Shown here: positions 17,562 through 25,797 of the stretch, piece by piece | Layout: every line of letters begins with the position of its first letter | How positions within the stretch are numbered: position 1 is the first letter of the stretch | NCBI GenBank assembly: GCA_964440305.1 | Contig: CAYTRS010000002.1 | Location: 1-64,000, forward strand | Reading direction: 5' to 3' | Source of the DNA: CAYTRS01 sp964440305 | Lineage (GTDB): Bacteria; Patescibacteriota; Minisyncoccia; Moranbacterales; JAKLHP01 | Length of the DNA stretch: 64,000 nt | The notes under the pieces: model-generated | Databases searched by the model: none | Seen by the model: the letters and a program-made list of their open reading frames with translations, nothing else | What the model was told of the DNA's origin: nothing | Position numbers and translations under genes: made by a program

Positions 17562-17840
17562 CTACTCCCTATTCATCTCGTCTGCCGCTTCGTCCTTTTC
17601 GCGAACTGCGAATTCAACCATTGTGAGAACTTTCTCATAAGCATTCGCATTGGCGCGATGCTGAAGATACTCAGAGGCAATTTCCCCGTCTGTTTTGCTG
17701 GCAATATCAAATCCTCTAAGTTCCACGTATTCAATCGCCAGTTCCTCGCGAATCCTCCCTTCCAGCCACTTCCAACCGGAAGTTCTTATCATCTCCAATA
17801 CCGCCAATCCCGTTTCGAATTTTTCTTCATTGGTCTGCAT
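17562..17840 (-). CDS. Small phage protein, unknown
   Basis: 92 residues, helical and acidic, with an LAVLEMIRTSGWKWLEGRI segment followed by EELAIEYVELRGFDI and a charged C-terminus. Proteins of this size and this 'W-x-x-L-E' pattern often lie between portal and scaffold genes in short-tailed phages. It is 6 bases downstream of the 116-residue gene and in the same transcript. No family recognised. Confidence 0.55.
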   Translation of the reverse strand: MQTNEEKFETGLAVLEMIRTSGWKWLEGRIREELAIEYVELRGFDIASKTDGEIASEYLQHRANANAYEKVLTMVEFAVREKDEAADEMNRE

Positions 17841-17846
17841 AATATT

Positions 17847-18197
17847 TTATTGCGCTTCTTCCTTAGAATTAGGCTCCGGCTCAGCTGGCAGATCCATCTG
17901 AGGACCGCCATAAAGACCGCCTAGTCCCGCACCATTTCCTTCATTGGCCAGTAAGTCCTGAAAGGTCGCCGCCATGCTCTCGACCACATCATGGAAGCTT
18001 GATTTTCCGGACTGATATATTTCTCTTGCGGCGCTCACGATACTTTCGATTTTTTTCCATTGCACATCCTCATCTTCTTCATTTGCATTATCGGATTTTT
18101 GCTTTTTGAGACCGATCTTTTTTTCAACCTCCTGATCCGCGCTTTCATCTGCGTTTTCATCAATGACTCCTTTTTCTTTTATTGATTTTGTTTCCAT
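17847..18197 (-). CDS. Small acidic phage protein, unknown
   Basis: 116 residues. The N-terminal half is charged and low-complexity (KEKGVIDENADESADQEVEKK), the middle contains an ordered helix (WKKIESIVSAAREIYQSGKSSFHDVVESM), and the end is Gly/Pro-rich (GAGLGGLYGGPQMDLP). Such charged tail-plus-helix proteins between portal and scaffold are common in phages but not assignable. The leader contains an AATTAAT block without Shine-Dalgarno. Confidence 0.55.
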   Translation of the reverse strand: METKSIKEKGVIDENADESADQEVEKKIGLKKQKSDNANEEDEDVQWKKIESIVSAAREIYQSGKSSFHDVVESMAATFQDLLANEGNGAGLGGLYGGPQMDLPAEPEPNSKEEAQ

Positions 18198-18217
18198 ACG
18201 AATATTTATAAGATTAA

Positions 18218-18418
18218 TTATGATTTGGATTCTATATTTTCAAGCGTGATTTTGAGCTTGTATCCCAAATCTATTTTGGAAGACTCTTCACGAGAAAGGT
18301 AAACTGTATGCACTCGCCCCTGGTCTTCCTGCAGCGACACGATGCAATCACTTCCGCTGAGCGTTTTGCTCAATACGGTAACCGCAACGGACTTTGTCAG
18401 GGAATTTATTTTCGCCAT
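18218..18418 (-). CDS. Small beta-rich phage protein, unknown
   Basis: 66 residues of alternating strands (SVAVTVLSKTLSGSDCIVSLQ, RVHTVYLSREESSKIDLGYKLKITLENIE), like a small beta barrel. It lies 11 bases downstream of the portal gene and upstream of the 116-residue gene in one transcript. Nothing identifies its role. Confidence 0.5.
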   Translation of the reverse strand: MAKINSLTKSVAVTVLSKTLSGSDCIVSLQEDQGRVHTVYLSREESSKIDLGYKLKITLENIESKS

Positions 18419-18429
18419 AAATTTATTTT

Positions 18430-20289
18430 TTATTTTATTTTTGATCCTATAAATGGAATGCGAGACAATACTTTTTTTATAAAACTTGGCTGCGATTGCG
18501 GTAGCGTGGGCAGCGATTTTTCAGGCAAGGCCTCCACTTCGGCTGCGACGGGCGATTCTTCTGATTTTCTTTCTGTCTGATTTTGTGCCGGCTCCTCCTT
18601 TTCTTCGCCGAGGAGTATTGCCCGATAAGCGTCCTTGTCCATTTCCTCGAGAATCATTTCCTGTATCACTCGCTTGCGTTTTTTCCATTGCTTCAATTCA
18701 TCGATATTATCTGGATCCGGCTTATCCTGAGCCACTAATTTATCATAGAGAAGCAGTGTTTGATTCAATCTCATTTGCTGATCCGGCGGCACAACCGGAT
18801 CAACCGCCACTACGGCATCCACTTTTATTTCCTTATCCGATGATGTAAATTCCTTGAAACTTACATCATCTCCGACTACGCGATAAAGCTTATCTTCTTC
18901 GATAAATTCCTGATTCATTTCAATCAGAATGTTTGCCAGCCTAGTGAGTGTTTCCGAAAGATTTTGAGCGAATGAGCTCAAGCGCAGATTGCTTTGGCCG
19001 ATGAGCATTGCCACTTTGCCAAGCGATTCAGTGGATGATTTCGGCACGCCTTGGACATATTCGGAAATGGCAAGCGTCTTTTCAATCTCGTCATGGAGCA
19101 TCCTTTCTTCGTTCACTCCCATAAGAGAAATGTCAGGCAAGCGTTCAACCACCACATCATCCATTTTGCGAAGCTCCCATTTTGCGCCGGGAGCGAAAAT
19201 AATATCGTTTTTTGAGATGCCGGAATCTTTGCGGATTTTAATGACCGGATCAAGCATCAAAATGACATCATCCATGCGTTGATTCCTGAGATCGGCAATT
19301 TCCACGATAGTCGTCTCAACCGGTTCGATATGCCCGATAGCCCACAGTTCCCAGTTCACCTCATGATCATAAAGATTCAGAAAAATACGGCCGTGATTTA
19401 CTTCTTGATAGGGATTTTCGTCATTACGCATCAAAATTTCACGGTTGCCGATCGTAATTAGTTTTCCCTCCTCGAAGTCGTAGCATTCCCATACCTCAAT
19501 CAGCTTTTCCCGTTCATATTTTTCGCTTGAAACTTTAATGACAGAATCGCCTTGCGCGCCTGATCCAGTGCTCTGAATTTGTCCCATCTTTTTGATATTG
19601 ATGTCATAGCGCTCTTGTTTCCAATCCTCAATCTGCTTCGGCTGAAGTAAATTTATATTTTTATAAAGAGCATTCTCACCGCGAGCTTTTTCCTCGCGCT
19701 CGATCTTTTCCTTTGACTTAAGAACGCGCCGGATGAGCCAAGGGCAATCTTCTTCCAAATCTTCAGTTTCGGGAGCGGGCAAAATGTCCCACAGGTCGCA
19801 AATCGCAAGAAATGGGTCGTCATGATCGACACTCTCGTCGGTAAGCCAAGTCACCATAGCGATGCCATTGCCGAAAGTTATCGCCGATTTCACCCACCGC
19901 GGAAGCTTTTTTTGGAGCTTCATAATGTCGAAATCATAATTGACAAGGTCATCCCACGCCTGAATCGATTTCGAATCAACATCTTTTTTCTCGCGTGGAA
20001 GTATTCTGGTCTTGCGCTTTGCCGTTACCATGCGGGAGGCCACTGTCTCCACGATCTGAAATGCAATCGGCGGCATAAGGCGTGTCTGATAGGCATAGTT
20101 CACTTTTTCCTGGTAAGCGCGATACAGTTTGTACATGCGAAGCCATTTTGCGCGATATGGGCGCAAATATGTCTCAGCCCGATTAAACCTCTTTTTCCAT
20201 TTTTCAATGAGCGCCAATTCGTCGCTGGACGGAAGATATGTTTCATTGCCTGAAACCCCATCTTTTATTTGTTCATTTGATACCGCCAT
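18430..20289 (-). CDS. Phage portal protein
   Basis: 619 residues. The N-terminal clip and wing begin with LIEKWKKRFNRAETYLRPYRAKWLRMYKLYRAYQ, then PPIAFQIVETVASRMVTAKRKTRILP, a pattern shared by large portals of short-tailed phages. The middle has DLWDILPAPETEDLEEDCPWLIRRVLKSKE, and the stem helices follow (VETTIVEIADLRNQRMDDVILMLDP and ESLGKVAMLIGQSNLRLSSFAQNLSETLTRLANILIEMNQ). The last 60 residues are low-complexity (Glu/Pro/Gln) and end in a basic segment. The portal forms the dodecameric DNA channel and binds terminase. Here the terminase genes are about 41 kb away instead of directly upstream. The ATG directly follows the U-rich tail of a terminator hairpin. Confidence 0.85.
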   Translation of the reverse strand: MAVSNEQIKDGVSGNETYLPSSDELALIEKWKKRFNRAETYLRPYRAKWLRMYKLYRAYQEKVNYAYQTRLMPPIAFQIVETVASRMVTAKRKTRILPREKKDVDSKSIQAWDDLVNYDFDIMKLQKKLPRWVKSAITFGNGIAMVTWLTDESVDHDDPFLAICDLWDILPAPETEDLEEDCPWLIRRVLKSKEKIEREEKARGENALYKNINLLQPKQIEDWKQERYDINIKKMGQIQSTGSGAQGDSVIKVSSEKYEREKLIEVWECYDFEEGKLITIGNREILMRNDENPYQEVNHGRIFLNLYDHEVNWELWAIGHIEPVETTIVEIADLRNQRMDDVILMLDPVIKIRKDSGISKNDIIFAPGAKWELRKMDDVVVERLPDISLMGVNEERMLHDEIEKTLAISEYVQGVPKSSTESLGKVAMLIGQSNLRLSSFAQNLSETLTRLANILIEMNQEFIEEDKLYRVVGDDVSFKEFTSSDKEIKVDAVVAVDPVVPPDQQMRLNQTLLLYDKLVAQDKPDPDNIDELKQWKKRKRVIQEMILEEMDKDAYRAILLGEEKEEPAQNQTERKSEESPVAAEVEALPEKSLPTLPQSQPSFIKKVLSRIPFIGSKIK

Positions 20290-20299
20290 AATAAAAATA

Positions 20300-20566
20300 A
20301 AATAAGCCGAACCCTTTTAAGAGCTCGGCCTAGTTATTTTCAAGTCGTGCACATATCGCATCAATGCAAGGCCGAAGCCATAAAAGGATACGGTACTTTT
20401 TTTGGCGTCCGCTGACCAAACAAAAAACGAGACTACCACTTCGTGCCATCAAAATCCGACCATTGAATTTGGTCAAAAGATTATTGATAACAGAAGTCGT
20501 AGCCCCGTCTCGTTTAGTTCCGATAAATCGGAACGCCGTCAGGCGATTGCTTTCTGCATTTTTTGT
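20300..20566 (-). ncRNA. Structured leader/small RNA ahead of the portal gene
   Basis: Transcript expected from the promoter at 20573-20601 to the terminator at 20306-20329, about 265 nt. Nested pairings on the minus strand: AAACGAGAC with GTCTCGTTT (20507-20515 with 20425-20433), continued by TACGACTTC against GAAGTGGTA with one mismatch; GTTCCGAT with ATCGGAAC (20517-20524, 20527-20534); GACCA with TGGTC around 20457-20475; and a closing pairing near 20408-20416 with 20534-20545. G-U pairs fit the minus strand. No known RNA family (tmRNA, RNase P, SRP, common riboswitches) is recognised. It may be an attenuated late leader (lambda 6S/pR'-like), a packaging RNA or an ncRNA gene. Confidence 0.6.
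20306..20329 (-). terminator. Intrinsic terminator immediately upstream of the portal ATG
   Basis: On the minus strand GCCGAGCTCTT pairs with AAGGGTTCGGC (two G-U pairs) around a short AA loop and is followed by TTATTTTATTTTT, directly abutting the portal start codon. The wobble pairs work only in this orientation. Full readthrough would be needed for portal expression, so antitermination or attenuation of the late operon is suggested. Confidence 0.7.
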
Positions 20567-20572
20567 ATTTTT

Positions 20573-20601
20573 ATTTTAACAAATGTGATTTAAGCTGTCA
20601 A
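20573..20601 (-). promoter_or_regulatory. Near-consensus sigma70 promoter for the late operon
   Basis: Minus strand TTGACA (20601-20596), exactly 17 nt, then TAAAAT (20578-20573). This is among the best-matching promoters in the window. Start of transcription expected near 20566. It faces the structured leader, the terminator and then portal. It lies just downstream (leftward) of the SHOCT-protein stop, at the junction between the cargo block and the phage genes. Confidence 0.75.
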
Positions 20602-20615
20602 TGTCCATTTGATCA

Positions 20616-20882
20616 TTATTCCAAATCTTTCTTCATTTTTTCAAAATCTTCTTTGGATATTTCTCCTTTGGCATAACGTTCTTTAAGAATATCCAGAGCG
20701 GTATTGCTTTTGTGTCCGTGTTCATCGTGATGATGCCCACCCCAACAGCCGTGTCCTCCCGCACCACGCACCAAGGCAACAATTCCCCAGATAATCAACC
20801 CCCAAAAGACCAACATAAAAATCCAGCCAAAGCCGAAACCTCCACCCCAGCCCATCATATTGCCCCAAGAATTCCACATCAT
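20616..20882 (-). CDS. His-rich small membrane protein with SHOCT domain
   Basis: 88 residues: one membrane-anchor stretch ([19 protein letters not shown], about 20-38), a metal-binding-like Gly/His segment ([14 protein letters not shown]), and a C-terminal SHOCT motif ([27 protein letters not shown]), a short helical pair common at the ends of bacterial membrane proteins. It lies at the end of an operon with the copper-type P-ATPase, so copper sensing, chaperoning or ATPase regulation is possible. N-terminal Met/Trp/Gly richness also fits copper binding. Confidence 0.8.
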   Translation of the reverse strand: MMWNSWGNMMGWGGGFGFGWIFMLVFWGLIIWGIVALVRGAGGHGCWGGHHHDEHGHKSNTALDILKERYAKGEISKEDFEKMKKDLE

Positions 20883-20951
20883 ATATTTTTCTTAGATAAA
20901 ACCCAGTGCCGATTCGCACTTTGCCAATAGTAATACGATTTATTCCTGCCT

Positions 20952-21382
20952 TTATTTCATTTGACTGACCGCATATCTTCTAGTAACAAAAGCGGCCAAT
21001 GGAGTCAGGATTGTCAATTGCAAAACTGGAATCAAGCCAACTTTTGTATACAGAATTATTGGCATAATCTCACTGTATTTCCATCTACCAGTTGTAGGGG
21101 CATATTTTTCCACAATAACGGAAAAATGAATCCTAAAATTGTCGCCAGCACTAATGGCATTGCCTTATTTTTTACAATCCAACACACATCTCTTAAGAGT
21201 AATCTCATAAGAGCATAGATAATGAGAAAAATAATCACATCACCCACTGTTGCTTTCAGATGGACAGAAACTGAATTCAATACGCCGTTGAAATGAGGTT
21301 CGTACAGTCCAGTCTGACTCACCTCCCAAATAAAATTAAGGATGAATGAAATAACCAAATAGAAGATGGCGGTTTTTTTCAT
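20952..21382 (-). pseudogene. Frameshifted four-TM membrane protein next to copB
   Basis: The first frame (21382 down to 21056) gives 108 residues with three hydrophobic segments, ending abruptly in the implausible run MPLQLVDGNTVRLCQ. In another frame the DNA from about 21130 down to 20952 encodes EKYAPTTGRWKYSEIMPIIL, then LIPVLQLTILTPLAAFVTRRYAV and a stop, a good C-terminal membrane segment. Joining the two by a one-base change near 21115-21125 restores a continuous protein of about 140 residues. Either a real frameshift mutation or a sequence error. It lies five bases downstream of copB, in the same operon. Family recognised only as a conserved integral membrane protein. Confidence 0.65.
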
Positions 21383-21386
21383 CTAG

Positions 21387-23438
21387 CTATTTGTTAACTT
21401 TCAGCATCTTGGCATTTATCGCCACAATTACCGTGGAAAGGGACATAAAAATAGCTCCCACCGCTGGGGAAAGCAAAATTCCGGAACCTGCCAAAACTCC
21501 TGCTGCCAAAGGAATGGCGATGACATTGTAGCCTGTCGCCCAAGCCAGATTCTGAACCATTTTTTTGTAAGTGGCTTTGCCAAAAAGGACCAGCGACGCA
21601 ATATCTTTCGGATTGCTGTTTACTAAAATTATATCCGCAGTTTCGGCGGCAATATCTGTTCCCGAACCGATAGCTATTCCCACATTGGCTTGAGCCAGAG
21701 CTGGAGCATCATTGATGCCGTCTCCCACCATTGCCACAAATTCGCCTTTGGCCTGAAGTTCTTTAACTTTCTCTTGTTTTTGATGAGGCAAAACTCCAGC
21801 AAAATATCCGTCCAGTTTTAATGCTTCCGCCACGCTTTTAGCCGAACTTTCATTATCGCCAGTGAGCATCCACATCTTAATACCCTCTCTCCGGAGTAGT
21901 TTAACAGCATCATAAGACTCGTCTCGGATTGTATCAGAGAGATTCAAGGCACCAACCAAATTTAATCCGTTATTTTCAACCACCACAAATATCATTGTTC
22001 CCTCCACCTGATTCAATAAATCTGGGACGAATAATCCAAGTTCTTTCAGGTAGCCAGGACTGGCAACTATTATTTTTTTATTGTCCTCCATCGCTTCTAT
22101 ACCCTTGCCTTTAATTGCTTTGAAACTGGTCACTTCCAGTTTTCTAATTTTCCTATTTTCCGCTTCGGCAATTATCGCTCTGGCAATGGGGTGTTCGGAG
22201 TTTTGTTCCAAGGCTGAAGCGATTTGTAAAATTTTGTTTTCACTGTAATTATTACCCAAAGCATAAATTTTCTTTACGCTGAAAGTTCCTTTGGTGAGCG
22301 TCCCGGTCTTGTCAAAAATTATTGTCGTAATTTTTCTGGAATTTTCAAAGGCCGTTCTGTTTCTGATTAAGAGTCCGTTTTGAGCCGATAAGGCTGTGGA
22401 GATCGCCACGACCAATGGTACCGCTAATCCCAAAGCGTGAGGACAAGCGATAATAAGGACAGTAGCTGTTCGCTCAATGGCGAAAGCGATATTTTCGCCC
22501 AAAGCAAGCCAAGTTATGAACGTTATCGTGCCAATAGTGATGGCAATAAGCGTGAGCCAAAAGGCTGCCTTGTCAGCCAAGAGTTGTGTTTTGGATTTTG
22601 AGGATTGAGCGTCTTTGACTAGTTTAATTACTTTAGAAAGATAAGCTTCCTCACCCACTCCTTCCACTCGTATTTCCAACGATCCTTCTTCCGTGATAGA
22701 GCCGCCAATAACTTTTGAACCTGTTTCCTTGGAGACCGGCTTGGCTTCGCCAGTAAGCATTGATTCATTCACGAAGCTCTCGCCCTTAACCACTATTCCA
22801 TCTGTTGGAATTTTTTCGCCGGATTTTACTAGAATTATGTCGCCTTTTTTGAGTTCGCTCACATTCACCTCAACTATTTCACTGTCATTTTTCAAATGAG
22901 CTTTGTCTGGAATAAGAGCCGAAAGTTTTTCCAGTGCCATTGACGCACCCATTACCGACCTCATTTCCAGCCAGTGCCCTAAAAGCATAATATCAATCAG
23001 CGTTGCCAGCTCCCAAAAAAATACTTCGCCCTTGAGTCCGAAAGTCACCGCCGAACTATATAGATATGCCACAACGATAGCTAGTGAAATGAGGGTCATC
23101 ATTCCTAGCGCCTTATTCTTAATTTCACTTAATGCTCCAATAAGAAATGGACTGCCTCCAAAGAAAAATATAAAGGATGAAATTAAAAACAAGACCCACT
23201 GATCGCCTGGAAACTCAATAGAAATTCCCAATAATCCCTGAATAAAAGGTGAGAGAAGCAGGATTGGCAAAGTCAGAATAAGAGAAATATAAAATTTCCT
23301 TTTGAAATTTTCAATAGAATGCCCCGCGTGCTTATTATATCCGGCTTGATGATTGTGATCTGCATCTTTGTTGTACTCCATTCCGGCCATATTATGTATA
23401 GAATGATCCACCTGTTCGTGATTGTGATTATGTTCCAT
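21387..23438 (-). CDS. copB: Copper-translocating P-type ATPase, CopB class
   Basis: 683 residues, P1B-ATPase. A His-rich N-terminus (HNHNHEQVDHSIHNMAG) replaces the CXXC domains of CopA. The metal-channel motif is CPHALGLAVPLV (CPH, the CopB signature) instead of CPC. The phosphorylation motif is DKTGTLTKG, the nucleotide-domain motif is HPIARAI, the hinge is GDGINDAPALAQANVGIAIG, and the actuator loop reads SMLTGEAKP. Membrane spans come in pairs around residues 50-120, 140-160, 290-340 and 640-683. It exports copper (often Cu(II) or silver for CPH types) from the cytoplasm. It leads an operon with a membrane protein and a SHOCT protein. An extended -10 (TGGTATAAT) lies just upstream. Confidence 0.92.
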   Translation of the reverse strand: MEHNHNHEQVDHSIHNMAGMEYNKDADHNHQAGYNKHAGHSIENFKRKFYISLILTLPILLLSPFIQGLLGISIEFPGDQWVLFLISSFIFFFGGSPFLIGALSEIKNKALGMMTLISLAIVVAYLYSSAVTFGLKGEVFFWELATLIDIMLLGHWLEMRSVMGASMALEKLSALIPDKAHLKNDSEIVEVNVSELKKGDIILVKSGEKIPTDGIVVKGESFVNESMLTGEAKPVSKETGSKVIGGSITEEGSLEIRVEGVGEEAYLSKVIKLVKDAQSSKSKTQLLADKAAFWLTLIAITIGTITFITWLALGENIAFAIERTATVLIIACPHALGLAVPLVVAISTALSAQNGLLIRNRTAFENSRKITTIIFDKTGTLTKGTFSVKKIYALGNNYSENKILQIASALEQNSEHPIARAIIAEAENRKIRKLEVTSFKAIKGKGIEAMEDNKKIIVASPGYLKELGLFVPDLLNQVEGTMIFVVVENNGLNLVGALNLSDTIRDESYDAVKLLRREGIKMWMLTGDNESSAKSVAEALKLDGYFAGVLPHQKQEKVKELQAKGEFVAMVGDGINDAPALAQANVGIAIGSGTDIAAETADIILVNSNPKDIASLVLFGKATYKKMVQNLAWATGYNVIAIPLAAGVLAGSGILLSPAVGAIFMSLSTVIVAINAKMLKVNK

Positions 23439-23471
23439 GATATTTAGTTTTAATATTTTCCAGTTTTAGTA

Positions 23472-23480
23472 ATTATACCA
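23472..23480 (-). promoter_or_regulatory. Extended -10 promoter for copB
   Basis: Minus-strand TGGTATAAT (TG-N-TATAAT), about 35 nt upstream of the copB ATG and just past the mltG stop. A weak -35 only. No copper-regulator palindrome is clear. Confidence 0.5.
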
Positions 23481-23510
23481 CAGCGGAACGGAGCAGATTG
23501 AGAAAAAACA

Positions 23511-24494
23511 TTACTTTAAATACTTCTCTATATTTGCCTGGTGTTCTTTAAAAGTTTTCACGCAATGGATTCGCCGATTATTATCGTGAAGATAGTACAA
23601 GCAATCCGTTTCGACGGGGTGCAGAACCGCTTCAATCGCCGCAAGACTAGGGTTGTCGATTGGATGAGGAGGCAGTCCTTTATTTTTATATGTGTTATAC
23701 GAAGAATTAATATTTTTTATATCTTCAGCCTTGATTGGCGCCCACCAGCCAGTATCGGTTTTTCCTCTGGCATACTGAACAGTTGCGTCTATTTCCAAAT
23801 TCATTCCATCATTAAGTCTATTCCAAATTATTCCGGCAATGAGGGGCATATCATCCTTTCCAGCCGCTTCCCGTTGAATGATTGACGCGAGTTTGAGTCC
23901 CGTCGTCCACACAATATTTTGCTCAGCAAACTGGCCGATATAGGGAGCGAATTTTTCATCAAAATTTCTTGTCATTCGCTCAGCGATTTTAAATCCACCT
24001 TCATTAACCGGAATAAGATAGGTATCGGGGAAATATGTTCCTTCAATATAATCTATCCTCATTTTGGTATATTCCGTATTCCATTTATCAATTTCTTCAT
24101 TGCTCCAACCAAATGTATCTGCCAGTTTTTCGCCAATCTGTTCCTTTCTCCATCCTTCCGGAATCACCACCCATTTCATATCAGGATTATCAGTCAGTTT
24201 CTCTGCCAACTGCCAAGCATCCATATTTTTGGATATATTATAACCGCCCGGCTGTATCGCATCGTGCTTTCGATTGATGGACAACACGAAATTAAAAGCA
24301 GGCTTATTTCTTATGAACCCTTGGCTTTTTAGTTTATCCAAAATTTGCGCTTCATCCTGTTTTAATCCCACTGTAAAAACTTCGTTTTTTTCCTGTACTT
24401 GGGGTGCAGCAAAAAATAAACGCTGCGCCACAAATAAGACCGCAACAAAAATTATGCCCACTCCCAGAATTATACCGATTTTTTTCTTAGTCAT
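23511..24494 (-). CDS. mltG: Endolytic murein transglycosylase MltG
   Basis: 327 residues with an N-terminal membrane anchor (IGIILGVGIIFVAVLFVAQRLFF, about 5-27), a LysM-like helper region (GGYNISKNMDAWQLAEKL, then WVVIPEGWRKEQIGEKL) and the YceG catalytic core. The core contains the family motif ASIIQREAAGKDDMPLIAGIIWNRL with the catalytic Glu (E of QRE), the QYARGK segment and the SSYNTYKNKGLPPHPIDNP loop. It cleaves nascent glycan strands near the inner membrane and sets their length. Present in most wall-making bacteria. Its length is typical. It is the nearest clearly chromosomal housekeeping gene to the left phage module, which argues that this block is host DNA. Confidence 0.92.
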   Translation of the reverse strand: MTKKKIGIILGVGIIFVAVLFVAQRLFFAAPQVQEKNEVFTVGLKQDEAQILDKLKSQGFIRNKPAFNFVLSINRKHDAIQPGGYNISKNMDAWQLAEKLTDNPDMKWVVIPEGWRKEQIGEKLADTFGWSNEEIDKWNTEYTKMRIDYIEGTYFPDTYLIPVNEGGFKIAERMTRNFDEKFAPYIGQFAEQNIVWTTGLKLASIIQREAAGKDDMPLIAGIIWNRLNDGMNLEIDATVQYARGKTDTGWWAPIKAEDIKNINSSYNTYKNKGLPPHPIDNPSLAAIEAVLHPVETDCLYYLHDNNRRIHCVKTFKEHQANIEKYLK

Positions 24495-25013
24495 ATATCA
24501 AGTTTCTCATAAATGACCCTTCCAGTCAAAACGAATGCTGCTGTTTCTGACACTTGCGCGCAGTGGATAACTAAATGCTTGCAAAAAAATTACTGTGATT
24601 TTATGGCTTTAATATGCCAAATATCTGATTGAAAATATCCTTCCAATAGCTCCATTCTTCTTACTTGACTTTACCTTTCAACTATCCTAACATCCGGACA
24701 CTTCGGAGAAGTGGTGCCTATCGCCAAGCGGTTCAAAAAATTAACCAAAACTGCACGGCGTCTTTACAGAAACTTTACCGGCATTATTTTATACTGAAGT
24801 CACTAATTCAAGATTTGCGCGTTTGATCCATACGGCTATTTGGATGCCAGCCTGCAACAGCCCGCGATTCGATTGAGCTCATCGAAATCCGGCAAGCAGG
24901 TTTAAAAATCAGAGTCGCTTCAAAACAATGCGACTAAAAAATAAACTGATATTGGCGTCTGAATATCTCGAATGGAAAAATGCGCAAGTCGCATAATAAT
25001 TAAAGTATTGCAT
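24495..25013. other. Gene-free spacer with two inverted repeats
   Basis: About 520 bases between divergent genes. Inverted repeats: CCTGC (24851-24855) with GCAGG (24896-24900), enclosing a TTCGAT/ATCGAA core, and AGTCGC (24913-24918) with GCGACT (24930-24935). These could be operators or terminators. A short stretch at 24719-24733 resembles a tRNA D-arm but nothing else of a tRNA follows. No convincing coding sequence. Confidence 0.4.
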
Positions 25014-25775
25014 ATGAAAACACAATACTCAAAAAAGCAAATTCTGAAATTGGCGGGATTCGGTTCCCTTGCACTGATTTTGGGATTAGGCGTAACCAAC
25101 GCATTCGCTTCCAATGGGGGCGGACAAAGCGTGCAGGAGAAAATCCAATCCCTGTTGAGCAAGTTGCAAGTTGCATCACAGCAGGAACAAAAAAGCGGTC
25201 GGCTTGTTGATACTCCCCAAGGCAAAGTCTTTGTGGGAGAGTCAGCAAAAAAGATGGAAACGATGCACAATGACACACAGGCCGAGATAGATGCCTTGAT
25301 CGCCCGACCGGAAAACGAAAGACAAAAGGCTATTTCTGAAATCAAAAAATTCTCGGGTAAATCAGACTTGGCCGTCAATTACAAAAACACAAGCAAGTCA
25401 TCCTACAATGCCAATGTTTCGGCAGAAGTTTACACAACTGATTTTGACCAATATGAGGTGGATGCGAGAAATAATCAGATCATCCAATTCGGTCCGAAAC
25501 CTCTTGAGATTGGACAAGCGTCTAAGAAATTTGATACTACCGCCCGTTATTCAAAAGCTGAATTAGAAACGCTGGCTCGCCAATTCATCGCCAAAAACGC
25601 GCCTGATGTAAAAGTCGATGATCTCACCGCTAAATTCGGTGACAAAGATGGCGTAAATTATTTCTTCCGTTGGGAAGATACATCCCGGGAAATCGAGGAT
25701 ATGCATCCGTTTATCCAGGTCGGATTTTCTCGCGGCGGCGACTTGCTAAGTTACACAAACTCTCTTGGACTTTAA
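25014..25775 (+). CDS. Secreted protein, unknown
   Basis: 253 residues from the ATG at 25014 (MKTQYSKKQILKL); an in-frame upstream ATG at 24972 would add a non-signal extension, so I prefer the later one. Signal peptide: KKQ, hydrophobic LAGFGSLALILGLGV, then TNAFAS with a likely cleavage after AFA. The mature part has a helical charged first half (SVQEKIQSLLSKLQVASQQEQ, then MHNDTQAEIDALIARPENE) and a beta/alpha second half with YSKAELETLARQFIAKNAPDVKVDDL and a strand-rich end (VNYFFRWEDTSREI, HPFIQVGFSRGGDLLSYTN), reminiscent of a PepSY-like fold. It is followed 22 bases later by a second secreted protein. Function unknown. Confidence 0.7.
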   Translation: MKTQYSKKQILKLAGFGSLALILGLGVTNAFASNGGGQSVQEKIQSLLSKLQVASQQEQKSGRLVDTPQGKVFVGESAKKMETMHNDTQAEIDALIARPENERQKAISEIKKFSGKSDLAVNYKNTSKSSYNANVSAEVYTTDFDQYEVDARNNQIIQFGPKPLEIGQASKKFDTTARYSKAELETLARQFIAKNAPDVKVDDLTAKFGDKDGVNYFFRWEDTSREIEDMHPFIQVGFSRGGDLLSYTNSLGL

Positions 25776-25797
25776 TTATTAATCTCAAAACAAAAAT

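Noticed and set aside
24494..24494. Link of mltG to phage lysis
   Set aside because: MltG is a standard chromosomal enzyme in most wall-making bacteria and lies outside the phage operons.
24715..24790. tRNA-like stretch (TATCGCCAAGCGGT, resembling a tRNA-Gln D-arm)
   Set aside because: No anticodon arm, T-arm or matching acceptor stem follows. Likely chance.
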